Below, piece by piece: positions 30,295 to 39,048 of a stretch of 64,000 nt of DNA. The stretch spans positions 62,001 through 126,000 of the forward strand of contig CAVRJE010000008.1 in assembly GCA_963721365.1 (NCBI GenBank), read 5' to 3'. This DNA comes from CAIQPS01 sp963721365 (GTDB lineage: Bacteria; Actinomycetota; Thermoleophilia; RBG-16-64-13). A model generated the notes under the pieces. That model searched no databases. It was given only the letters and a program-made list of their open reading frames with translations, and was not told the origin of the DNA. The stretch's first letter is position 1. Every line of letters begins with the position of its first letter. The translations under genes and the position numbers were made by a program.

Positions 30295-30806
30295 CTATCC
30301 GGATATCGCACCCTCCGGAAGGTCGGGCCCTTCCCAGGGCTGCGAGAAGACCCAGGTCCCGGTGATGTCGATGTAGCGCTCCTGCCCGCCTTCTCGGACC
30401 CAGGCGAGACCATGCGGTCGCGTTGATGTAGCCCAACCGGTACTCGTCCTGGCCCGGATCGAGGGGCACGTCAGTGGAGAAACCCGCGACGGCGAGCCCG
30501 CCGGAGAACGGCCCCGCCACGTCGAATTGCGGCGCGATCGCCCAGGATCCGGTCGTATCGATGTAGCCGCGATGCCCGCTACCGTCGCTGCCCCCCGCGG
30601 CCACCGCCGCCAGGCCGTCCGAGAACGGCTCCGCCCGGTCGAACCACTGGTCGATGGCGATCTTCCCCATCCTGTCGATGTAGCCCCAGAGCTCCGTCTT
30701 GCTGTCGGCGCGGATGCGCACCACGGCACGCGAGGCCACCCCCGGCCAGGCACGCCGCGGCAAGCATCAGCGCCACAGCAAGCGCCAACCCCTTAGCCAC
30801 TCTCAC
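30295..30806 (-). CDS. WG-repeat protein 3 (frameshifted)
   Basis: About 170 residues. GTG start at 30806 with AAGGCGG upstream, 10 bases after the epimerase stop. Signal peptide LALAVALMLAAACLAGGG (possible lipobox AAAC), then three or four WG-type repeats: ELWGYIDRMGKIAIDQWF, RGYIDTTGSWAIAPQF, RLGYINAT and RYIDITGTWVFSQPW. Frame changes near 30735 and 30415. The shortest of the three WG-repeat proteins. Confidence 0.75.
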
Positions 30807-30816
30807 CTGGCCGCCT

Positions 30817-31836
30817 TCACTTCGGCTCGCCGGTCTCTTCGAGCCACTGTCGGACGGCCTGCATGCCCGCCGCCAGATCGATCCGCGGTTCGAAGCCCAG
30901 GTCCCGTCGGGCTTTCCCTCCGTCGTAGGTGGCCTGCAGGCAGATCCCCCGCACAGCCGTCCTGGTGAGGAGCGCCGGTCTTCTTGTGGCGCGGCCGAGA
31001 GCGGTGAGCGCAACCGCCATCGCTTCGGCAAGCCGCTTGGGCACCGGGGGCATCCTGCCCCCGCCCACCATCTCCGCGTATCGCCCGAAGAATTCCGAGC
31101 AGCTGACCACCGCCGGCCCGCACAGCACATACGCCTCGCCCACGGCCCCTCGCCGAGCGGCGGCAAGGATGCCCTCGACGGCGTCGTCCACATAGATGGG
31201 TTGGATCACTCCCTTGCCGCCATCCGGCAGCATCATCCGGCGGCTCTTGATCATCCGCAACGGCGTGAGGGTCCAACTCCGGTCCCCTGGGCCGTACACT
31301 TCGGTGGGCTGGACGATGACACCCGGCAATCCCCGCCGCTCGACCAGCTCCCGGACAAGGTTCTCGGTCTCCAGCTTGGTATCGCAGTAAGGGTCACCGC
31401 TGGGATGACGATCGGAGAGCTCGTTCGTCCCTGGACCCGCGTCGAACCCGTACACCCAGGCGGTGCTGACGTACACGAACCGTTCCACGCCCGCGGCCAG
31501 CGAAGCCTCCGCCACCCGGCGCGTGCCTTCGACGTTGACGATCCGGAAGTAGGAACGGGGTTTCTCGAAATCAGGGCCCATCACCCCGGCGCAGTGGATG
31601 ACCGCCGCCGAGCCGCGAACCGCGTCCTCCAGGGTGTCACCCGACCCGGTGTCGTCCGACCGGCTGAGGTCCCCGGACACGATCGTGACCCCCCGGGCGA
31701 CCAGGTCGGTCGCCCTCGCGGCCGAGCGCGCAAGTCCGACCACGTCGGCACCCTCGTCCAGCAGGCGGCGGCACACGCCACTTCCGAGAAGACCCGTGGC
31801 GCCCGTGACGAACACCCTCTGTCCGGCGAATTCCAT
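30817..31836 (-). CDS. NAD-dependent epimerase/dehydratase (extended SDR)
   Basis: 339 residues, complete. Nucleotide-binding motif VFVTGATGLLGSGVCRRLL; catalytic region VYVSTAWVYGF and the Tyr-Lys pair in DPYCDTKLETENLV; substrate part IVQPTEVYGPGD. Extended SDR of the GalE/3beta-HSD-like class; substrate not inferable, nucleotide sugar or lipid. ATG at 31836 is preceded by GAGGGGACAGGC. The MFS gene stop lies 47 bases upstream and the WG3 gene starts 10 bases downstream, so they may form one transcript. Confidence 0.9.
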   Translation of the reverse strand: MEFAGQRVFVTGATGLLGSGVCRRLLDEGADVVGLARSAARATDLVARGVTIVSGDLSRSDDTGSGDTLEDAVRGSAAVIHCAGVMGPDFEKPRSYFRIVNVEGTRRVAEASLAAGVERFVYVSTAWVYGFDAGPGTNELSDRHPSGDPYCDTKLETENLVRELVERRGLPGVIVQPTEVYGPGDRSWTLTPLRMIKSRRMMLPDGGKGVIQPIYVDDAVEGILAAARRGAVGEAYVLCGPAVVSCSEFFGRYAEMVGGGRMPPVPKRLAEAMAVALTALGRATRRPALLTRTAVRGICLQATYDGGKARRDLGFEPRIDLAAGMQAVRQWLEETGEPK

Positions 31837-31883
31837 GCCTGTCCCCTCTTCGAAGCATACACCCAGGAGCCGAGGAGGGAGAC

Positions 31884-33228
31884 CTAGCTTCGGGTCGCGC
31901 GGCGCCGCTCCGTCTCGGGCACGGTGGCCAGCATCAGGATGCCGGCGAAGACCGCGGCCGCCGCTCCGACCCAGAAGGGCGCCGACGGCGACACCTGGTC
32001 GTAGAGAACCCCGGCGATGATGCTCGCGGGGAGCGCCGCCAGCCCCACCACCATGTGGTAGGCACCGAAGGCCGTGCCCCGCCGCTCCCCGGTCGAGAAC
32101 TCCCCAAGGAGCGCCCGCCCATTCCCGTCGGCGATGCCCATGTAGACCCCATAGAGCACGAAGACCCCCCACGCGGCCGCCGCGGACGAGGCGAGAGCCA
32201 TCCAGGCGTAGGTCACGGCGAATACGCCGAAGCCCATGAGCGCCACTTTGCGCCTGCCCACCCGGTCGGCCAGCAGGCCGGCCGGGATGGAGAGCGCCGA
32301 ATAGACGAAGTTGAACATGAGATACAGGATGGGGATCATCACCGTGGCGACTACCCAGGTCCTGAGCGCGCAGGATCAGGAAGACGTCCGAGGAGTTGCC
32401 CAGACAGAAGACCGCCGTGACCAACAGGTAGGCAAGCAGGGGCCCGCGCAGCCGCTGCAGCCGTTGCCACCGGCTTCCTTCGGGCTTCGCCGGCACCGCC
32501 GCCCCGGCGGCCCCGGCCGGGCCACCGCCATCCGGCCCCTCCGGGGCGGCTGCCCGGGGCTTTCGCTTCTCCCGGATGAACAGCCATATCACGGCCACGC
32601 AGATGACCCCGGGGATCATCGAGATCCAGAACACCATCCGATACTGGCCCGGGTGCAGCGCGAGCACCACGAACGCTATGGCGGGGCCGACGACCGCACC
32701 GAATTGATCCATCGCCCGGTGGAAGCCGAAGGAGCGCCCCAGCTCGTGCCTGGGTGCCGAATCGGCGATTATCGCGTCCCGAGGCGCTGTTCGCACTCCC
32801 TTGCCGAAACGGTCGATGAAGCGCGCCCCCAGCACCATCCCCCAGCCGGTCGAAAGCGCCAGAAGGGGACGGCTGAGAGTCGAGATGCCGTAGCCGAACA
32901 GCATCAGCGGCTTTCGCCGGCCGATGTGATCGCTGAACCAGCCCGACCACATCTTGACCATGCTGGCGGTGGCCTCGGCGATCCCCTCGATGAGGCCGAT
33001 CAGGGACTTGTTGACCCCCAGCACCGATGCCAGGAAGATCGGCACCAGGGAGTAGACCATCTCGGAGCTCACGTCCATGAGGAAGGACGTGACGCCCGCC
33101 CAGAAGACGTTGCGTTCGAGCCCCCAGATCTTGCGGCCCGGCGGTTCCGCGCCTTCTCCGGCCTCGGCCGTAGGGGTCATCAGCGTCCCGGCCGCGTCCT
33201 TCTCCGCCCCGAGGTCGCCTGCGGTCAC
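31884..33228 (-). CDS. MFS transporter (one frameshift)
   Basis: About 445 residues, 12 membrane segments by eye. The signature loop between segments 2 and 3 reads WFSDHIGRRKPLMLFGYG and the second-half copy reads LADRVGRRKVALMGFG. Also typical: DRFGKGVRTAPRDAIIAD. The central cytoplasmic loop contains a long Ala/Gly/Pro-rich stretch (APEGPDGGGPAGAAGAAVPA). This matches MFS proteins of the multidrug/unknown-substrate group. A frame change near 32355. A GTG at 33228 and an ATG at 33180 are both possible starts. Confidence 0.88.
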
Positions 33229-33235
33229 CCGCGTC

Positions 33236-34081
33236 TCACCGCGGCTGCGGCTGCATCTGCGACATGGCCCTGCTCCACTGCACCCCTACCGGGGAAGCGA
33301 GACCCGCCAGCTTGCCCAGCACCGACTCCCGCACTTCGGTCGCGAGGGTCAGCGCGTCGGCCTGGGTGGCCGTCCAGGCCATGAGCCTGACCGTGACCCC
33401 CATGTCGTCGGCGTCGATGACCCGCACCGAGGGTTCCGGGTCGGCCAGGAACAAAGGATGCGCCCGAGCTTCGTCGATGAGGAGCTTCCGCACCGGCTCG
33501 ACGTCCGCCGCCATACTGCAGGCGCAGCGTGATCAGTGCCGGGCTCCGCGGGTCGACGAGGGTGTAGTTGCGGATGGTCTGGTCGGAGAGCAGCTTGTTG
33601 GGGATGATCAGGCGCCGGTTGTCCCAGATCCGGATGCTGGGTGTAGAAAAGGCCGATCGATTCCACGTTGCCGAACTCACCGTCGATGTTCACGCTGTCG
33701 CCGAGGCGGATCGGCTGCGCGAACGCGATGATGATGCCGGAGAACAGGTTGGCGATGGTCGTCTGCGCCGCGAAGCCGACGGCGATGCCGACGATCCCCG
33801 CCGAGACGAACATGCCCTTGGCCAGAGTGTTGAGCGCCTGGATGTCGATGACCCAGAAGACAAGCCCCGACGGCGATGAAGAAGATCACCACCGCGGAGA
33901 GCCGCTGGATCATCCGAAAGCGTGTCTCGGCCCCCGGGTCGGTCTCGGGCAGGTTGCGGCGCCGGGAGAACGCGTTGATCGCCTTCTTGAGCGCCCAATA
34001 GAGGAGCCAGGCGACGACCAGGATGGCGATGGATACCGCGGCGTCGGTGAAGATGGTCTTGTTCTCGTCCCAGAAGCTCAT
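33236..34081 (-). CDS. MscS-family mechanosensitive channel (frameshifted)
   Basis: About 280 residues. N-terminal membrane segments (SIAILVVAWLLYWALK; VVIFFIAVGLVFWVI after frame correction), the pore helix GIVGIAVGFAAQTTIANLFSG, then the beta domain AQPIRLGDSVNIDGEFGNV, NRRLIIPNKLLSDQTIRNYT, and a C-terminal alpha/beta part ending MSQMQPQPR. Releases solutes on hypo-osmotic shock. Frame changes near 33865, 33635 and 33515. It is the first gene of the minus-strand group that continues with the MFS gene. Confidence 0.9.
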
Positions 34082-34215
34082 AGATGGCGTCCACTATAGC
34101 GCGGACGACTGAGCGGAGGAGCGACGGTCTCGGGTATAGTACGCGACACCCCGGGCAACGAGGCGTACCCGATCGGGCGGGCCGGGTCCGGGTAGGTGAT
34201 GAGGAGCAGTTGGAG

Positions 34216-34440
34216 ATGCAGGCACGGCGCAAAAAACGGTCGAAATGGCGGGTGGGCGTATGGTCCGTGCTCGTCGGCTGCGTGGCTTTCCTGTCCGTCA
34301 TTCTCACCATGGGGTTCTTCCGCTCGGCCGATTTCGTCCTGCAGCTTGAGGCTTTCGCCGGCTTCTTCGTCCTCGGCTGCGGGTTTCTCGTCCTATCGCG
34401 ACATTCGTCTCAGAAGAAGAAGCGAGAGGCCGACCTCTAA
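34216..34440 (+). CDS. Small two-segment membrane protein
   Basis: 75 residues: basic N-terminus (ARRKKRSKWR), two hydrophobic stretches (VWSVLVGCVAFLSVILTMGF and FAGFFVLGCGFLVLS), basic tail. ATG at 34216 after GGAGCAGTTGGAG. A -10-like TATAGT lies about 80 bases upstream. Not recognised; no domain found. It sits 27 bases ahead of the phosphoesterase gene and may be cotranscribed. Confidence 0.6.
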   Translation: MQARRKKRSKWRVGVWSVLVGCVAFLSVILTMGFFRSADFVLQLEAFAGFFVLGCGFLVLSRHSSQKKKREADL

Positions 34441-34467
34441 GTCGCTAGGATCTCAGGAGGCCAGAGC

Positions 34468-35190
34468 ATGACTGACCCTGATCCGGACGCCTTGGCCGAA
34501 TACCGCGACAAGCGGCACTTCGATCGCACCAGCGAGCCCTCGGGCGACACGGCGGCCGCCGACAACGGCGAGCCCGAGGCGACCGGCGCCGCAGACGGCA
34601 GGCGCCGAACCATCCCCCCACCGGGTGTTCGTGGTCCAGAAGCACGCCGCCTCCCGGCTGCACTACGACTTTCGATTGGAGCTGGAGGGCGTTCTCAAAT
34701 CCTGGGCCGTTCCCAAGGGACCCTCTCTCGACCCGGCGGACAAGCGGCTGGCGGTGATGGTCGAGGATCATCCCCTGGACTACGCCACCTTCGAGGGGGG
34801 CATCCCGGAGGGCGAATACGGGGGCGGAACGGTGATGCTCTGGGACTCGGGATGGTGGGAGCCCGACGTCGCCTGGATGAAGGAGGCGAAGGGGCACGAG
34901 GTCCTGACGCCCGAGGAGGCGCTCGCCAAGGGCGAGCTGAAGTTCGTCAGTCCACGGGCAGAAGCTCTCGCGGTAGTTGGGCCCTGGTCAAGACCAAGTG
35001 GCAGGGAGAGAACAACTGGCTGCTCATCAAACACCGGGACGACGCGGCCCGGCCGGGGTCCAACATCGAACGGGAAGCCCCGGATTCGGTCGCCACGGGA
35101 CGGAGTCTGGAACAGATAGCCGCCGAGTCGGCGGCGAGCGGCGCGGCGGAAGGGCGCCGGCCGGCCGAGCCGGCTACCGAGACGAGCTAG
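34468..35190 (+). CDS. LigD-type 3'-phosphoesterase domain protein (frameshifted)
   Basis: About 235 residues corresponding to the stand-alone 3'-phosphoesterase domain of bacterial NHEJ ligase LigD. Motifs: FVVQKHAASRLHYDFRLE with the catalytic His/Asp, KSWAVPKGPS, DHPLDYATFEGGIPEGEYGG, and WALVKTKWQGENNWLLIKH. It trims 3'-phosphate or ribonucleotide ends of DNA. The N-terminus LAEYRDKRHFDRTSEPSG is typical; an Ala/Gly linker follows. Frame changes near 34610 and 34960. No Ku, polymerase or ligase domain is encoded nearby. Confidence 0.88.
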   Translation: MTDPDPDALAEYRDKRHFDRTSEPSGDTAAADNGEPEATGAADGRRRTIPPPGVRGPEARRLPAALRLSIGAGGRSQILGRSQGTLSRPGGQAAGGDGRGSSPGLRHLRGGHPGGRIRGRNGDALGLGMVGARRRLDEGGEGARGPDARGGARQGRAEVRQSTGRSSRGSWALVKTKWQGENNWLLIKHRDDAARPGSNIEREAPDSVATGRSLEQIAAESAASGAAEGRRPAEPATETS

Positions 35191-35220
35191 GCCCAGCCGG
35201 GGCCGCAAAGGAGTAAGCGC

Positions 35221-36248
35221 GTGAGGATCCTTGTTTCTGGCGCTACCGGGTTCGTCGGCAACACCATCTGCCGTCATCTCCTGGATGCGGGCCATCAGGT
35301 GCGGGCCATGAGCCGCTCGACCGGCCATGCGATGACGGTCTTTGCCGGGCACGAAAGCGGCCGCCGGGGTCTCGCCGACGGCCGTCTGACCTTCGTCCAG
35401 GCCGACGTCACCAGGCCGCGAACCCTCCCCGCCGCCGTCACAGGCGTCGACGCCGTGATCCAGGCAGCCCAGTTCGCCGGCGCGCCCGTCGAAGACCCGG
35501 ACAAAGGCCTGACCTATATGAACGTCGACCGCAGCGGGACGATGAACCTGCTGGAGGCTATCGCGGAGGTCTACGGCATGCCGGCGGCGCGAAGACGCGT
35601 CCGCGGCCCCGGACACCGGGACGCCTCCGGGTGCGGCCGCAAGCGCCCCGCGCTTCCTCTACCAGAGCGGGATCACCACCTCGGCGAGCAGTCCCTACAC
35701 GTGGGACCGGGCAAAATGGCAGGCCGAGGAGGCCATCCGGGACAGCGGGCTGGAGTGGAGCATCGTGCGCTGCTGCTGGGCCTACGGAGAGAACGACACG
35801 GCCCTCAACCGCATCATCAACTACTCCGACTATCTACCGTTCGTGCCGGTCTTCGGCGATGGGCAGGAGCCGCTGACGCCGGTGTTCGTCGAGGACATCG
35901 GCCGGCTCTACGCGTTGTTGATCGCCAACCCCGATAGAGCCCGCAACACCATCTACGGCTTGGGCGGCCCCGATCTGGTCACGCTCGATCAGTTTCTCCA
36001 CCTCGCATTGAGAGCCATGGGCCGCGGGCGCCCGATCCTGCACATCCCCAAATCGGTGGGCAAGATCCAGGGAGCCATCATGTACCACTTCCCAGGCAGG
36101 CCGCTCTCCCCCGCCGCGGTCGATTTCGTCGCTGCCGACGGCGCCGTGACCGACATCGACCGGGAATGCCTGGCGGAGAGGTTCCCAGAGTTCAAGGCGA
36201 CGCCCTGTCGGGGAAGGGCTACAGAGCTACCTGAGGCCGCAGACCTGA
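35221..36248 (+). CDS. NAD(P)-binding SDR/NmrA-like protein (frameshifted)
   Basis: About 340 residues of the atypical SDR group related to complex I NDUFA9 and NmrA. N-terminal MRILVSGATGFVGNTICRHL; DVTRPRTLPAAVTGVDAVI; YQSGITTSASSPYTWDRAKW with the Tyr..Lys-like region; VEDIGRLYALLI; C-terminal DIDRECLAERFPEFKATP. A frame change near 35590 falls in an Ala/Pro-rich insertion (SAAPDTGTPPGAAASAP). Another near 36215 leads to an end EGLQSYLRPQT with TGA at 36246-36248. Role unknown; quinone or nucleotide-linked reductase assembly is possible. Confidence 0.8.
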
Positions 36249-36257
36249 AAGCAGAGC

Positions 36258-36283
36258 GAGGGCGGGGATCACTCCCCGCCCTC
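36258..36283 (+). terminator. Intrinsic-type hairpin after the SDR gene
   Basis: A perfect 11-bp stem GAGGGCGGGGA / TCCCCGCCCTC with loop TCAC lies ten bases beyond the SDR stop and is followed by TTAGGC. Confidence 0.65.
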
Positions 36284-36359
36284 TTAGGCATCCTGTCGTC
36301 TTCCGGCGCGGCCGCACCCGGCCGCGACCCGGCTCCACCCCTCAGCTCAATCCTCTCTT

Positions 36360-36637
36360 CTAGAACCTCGCCAGTGGCCGGTCGTCCACCGGGACGACGT
36401 ACTTGATCTCGCCTTTTCGTATGAACAGCGTCTCATACTCGGTGGGCCGCTGTTCCGCGCTTCCCAGCCTCTTGTGCAGGACCACGGCATTGACGACGCA
36501 TCAGGAACGGATTCTTCTCGTTCATGACGTCGGACAGCCGGATACCCGGCAGGTGGACGAGCCCCTCGGCGGTGAAATCGCTGGCCTCGATGCTCACCCG
36601 CACCCGGCGGTCCTCCGGATGGCTGATACGCTTCCAT
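36360..36637 (-). CDS. Small DUF6812-like protein (frameshifted)
   Basis: About 90 residues. ATG at 36637 with AAGGAG nine bases upstream. Readable parts: RVRVSIEASDFTAEGLVHL, PGIRLSDVMNEKNPFL, then after a frame change VVNAVVLHKRLGSAEQRPTE and FIRKGEIKYVVPVDD, ending RPLARF. The pattern, a beta-rich start with RLSDVLN-like and FL motifs, recalls DUF6812 proteins of unknown role. Frame changes near 36610 and 36495. Recognition is from memory of the pattern and only moderate. Confidence 0.5.
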
Positions 36638-36783
36638 CGGATTCTCCTTGTCGTTTTGACGCACGCTGCGTCCTGAGCCGCAACCAGCCCATACCGCGCC
36701 TGCGGGGAATATCGGCAAGCGAGACTTCCGGGATTAGAAGATGAACGGGGTTGCGCCAAGGCGCCCGCCCGGGCGGCCCCGCT

Positions 36784-37815
36784 TTACGTCCCGATGTACT
36801 TCGCGTACAGCGCCCTGGCCAGCTTCTCGTCGCGCGTGCCGCGCACGATCGTCCGGCCGTCGTAGAAGACGACCAACTCCTGTTCCCCGACCGGGAAGCG
36901 CAGCATGTGAGGACTGCTCTCTACCGGACCCAGAACGCTCAAGCGCTCTTCGAGTTGTTCCAGAGGCATCCCGGTGGAGGCCGTGTCCCAGATCTGCACC
37001 GCGTTCTGTCCGCAGAGGCTGGTGACCCGGGTGCGGGGCTTGCCCTCAAGCGAGTCGTAGATGCCGCGGCAGGCGGGACACTCGGGGTCGGCGAAGCCGC
37101 TCAGGGGAAGGGCTTCGCACGAGCGCTGCCACAGATCGAGGACCAGCAGGTCGCGGCTCATCGGCGCCATCTGCTCGTCGGCGATCAGGACCTTCAGCGC
37201 CTCCGCCGCTTCCATCGAGGCGATGACCCAGGGCGCTGCGTTGACCACGCCGGCGGTGTCGCAGGTCAGCGTCCCCCCTGCCGGAGCGCTCCGCACCAGG
37301 CAGCGGAAGCACGGCGGCTCGTCCGGCAGGAAGGTGGCGGTCATGCCCGTCGAACCTATGGCTCCCCCGTACACCCAGGGGATCTTGAGCTTGAGGGCCA
37401 CGTCGTTGATGAGAAAGCGGGTCTCGAAGTTGTCCAGACCGTCGACGATGACGTCCGCACCCTCGACCAGCTTCTCGGCGTTGCGCGCGGCCGAAGTCGG
37501 CGACCACTCCCTCTACCTCCACCTGGGCGAATTCGCTTCGCGCAGGTGCCGCTCGGCCGCCTCGGCTTTGGGGAGGTTGTCGGCGATGTCTTGCTCGGTG
37601 AAGAGGATCTGCCGCTGAAGGTTGTGGGTCTCGATGAAGTCGCGGTCTATGACCCGGACCCGCCCGACGCCCGCCCGCACCAGCGCGGCGGCGATCACGG
37701 TGCCCAGGGCCCCGCACCCCACCACGACCGCGAAGCCGGCGTTCAGCCGGCGCTGCCCCTCCGGCCCGATGCCGGGAAAGATGATCTGCCTCGAGTAGCG
37801 GTCGAGCTCTTCCAT
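36784..37815 (-). CDS. MoeB/ThiF-like E1 adenylyltransferase (frameshifted)
   Basis: About 345 residues. N-terminal MEELDRYSRQIIFPGIGPEG, ATP-binding VVGCGALGTVIAAALVRAGV, Arg finger region IETHNLQRQILF, catalytic DVIVDGLDNFETRFLIND and zinc cysteines in FRCL and CPACRG. These enzymes adenylate the C-terminal glycine of ThiS/MoaD-type sulfur carriers. The C-terminal ~100 residues differ from rhodanese-containing MoeBR types. Frame changes near 37530 and 37490. ATG at 37815 with CAGGGAGAC upstream is preferred. It lies downstream of cysK and metY on the same strand, suggesting a sulfur-carrier role. Confidence 0.85.
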
Positions 37816-37852
37816 GTCTCCCTGGCTCACACGGAGCCGCAGACTAGAGGCC

Positions 37853-37990
37853 TCAGCCACCGCCTCCACCGCCGCCTCCCCCGCCCCGCGCTCGGCGTGC
37901 GATGGACAAGAACACGATGACCACGATGACCACGACTATCGCTATGTTGGCCCAGGATTCTATCTCGCTGCTCCTCTGCCCGGCTGGTCA
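37853..37990 (-). CDS. Small single-TM protein with Gly tail (start unclear)
   Basis: A reading of about 40 residues, EIESWANIAIVVVIVVIVFL then SIARRARGGGGG, has one hydrophobic segment and a poly-Gly tail and ends 38 bases upstream of the moeB-like start. No standard start is in frame; an ATG at 37989-37991 is in another frame, so an indel is assumed. Small membrane peptides like this are common but unnamed. Confidence 0.35.
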
Positions 37991-38009
37991 TATACCCTAC
38001 CGGGTATAT
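37990..38009 (-). promoter_or_regulatory. CsoR/CstR-like palindromic operator candidate
   Basis: ATATACCC-TACC-GGGTATAT is a perfect 8-4-8 inverted repeat. The ATACCC...GGGTAT pattern with a four-base centre is like operators of the CsoR/RcnR/CstR repressor family (copper, nickel or persulfide sensing). It lies between cysK and the small TM/moeB-like genes. No CsoR-family gene is in the window. Confidence 0.5.
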
Positions 38010-38078
38010 TAGCACGGGCCGCGACTGGCCGCGGACCCGACCCTGCAGCGTCGCCAAGCGCACTGCGGGCCGCCGCGC

Positions 38079-39038
38079 CTAGCCCAGACCCGCGAACAGG
38101 TCGGTCGACAGGTACCTCTCCCCCGCGTCGGGCAGCACCACCACGATGGTCTTCCCGGCGAACTCCGGCAACTGCGCCAGCCGCACAGCGACGGCCGCGG
38201 CCGCTCCGCTCGAGATGCCGCACAGGATGCCCTCTTCCCGTGCCAGGCGGCGCGCCATCTCGATGGCTTCATCGTTCTCCACCGTCTCGACCCGGTCGAC
38301 GATCGACAGGTCCAGGTTGGCCGGGATGAATCCCGCCCCTATGCCCTGGATCTTGTGCGGCCCCGGTTTGAGCGTCCTGCCCGGCCAGCGTCTGGCTTAT
38401 CACGGGACTGGCCGCCGGCTCCACCGCCACCGAATAGAGCGCCTTGCCCTGCACCTTCTCGAAGTAGCGGGAGATGCCGGTTATCGTCCCCCCGGTGCCG
38501 ACGCCGGCGACCAGGACATCGGCCGTGCCTTCGGTGTCGTCCCAGATCTCGAGCCCGGTGGTCTTCTCGTGGATCATCGGGTTCGCCGGGTTGTTGAACT
38601 GCTGGGGCAGGTAGTACTTCTCGGGGTCGCTCGGCCACCAGTCTCGTCGGCGGTCGCGTATGGCCCCCTTCATCCCCTCGGCCGCCGGGGTCAGCATGAG
38701 GTTCGCCCCGAAGAACTGCAGCACCTTGCGCCGCTCCATGCTCATGGTCTCGGGCATGGTGAGGGTCAGCTTGTAGCCCCGGGCCGCGCAGACGTAGGCC
38801 AGGGCGATCCCGGTGTTGCCGCTCGTCGGCTCGACGATCTCGGTGCGGGGGGTTATCAGGCCCTTTCTCCTCGGCGTCCCAGATCATGGCCGCCCCTACC
38901 CGGCACTTGACCGAGTACGCGGGGTTGCGCCCCTCGATCTTGGCAAGCACCGTGGCGGTCGTCTTCCCCGTCACCCGGTTGAGACGCACCAGCGGGGTGT
39001 GGCCTATCGACAGCGAGTTGTCGGCGTAAATCCTGCAT
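38079..39038 (-). CDS. cysK: Cysteine synthase (frameshifted)
   Basis: O-acetylserine sulfhydrylase, PLP fold type II. N-terminal IYADNSLSIGHTPLVRLNRV, PLP-lysine in NPAYSVKCRVGAAMI, the substrate loop EPTSGNTGIALAYV, phosphate loop GVGTGGTITGISRYF, and the end ERYLSTDLFAGLG. About 316 residues. A frame change right after the ATG (39036-39038, AGGAGGAGCACC upstream), others near 38870, 38790 and 38385. It starts 10 bases after the metY stop, so sulfide assimilation into both homocysteine and cysteine is encoded together under the Rrf2 gene. Confidence 0.92.
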
Positions 39039-39048
39039 GGTGCTCCTC

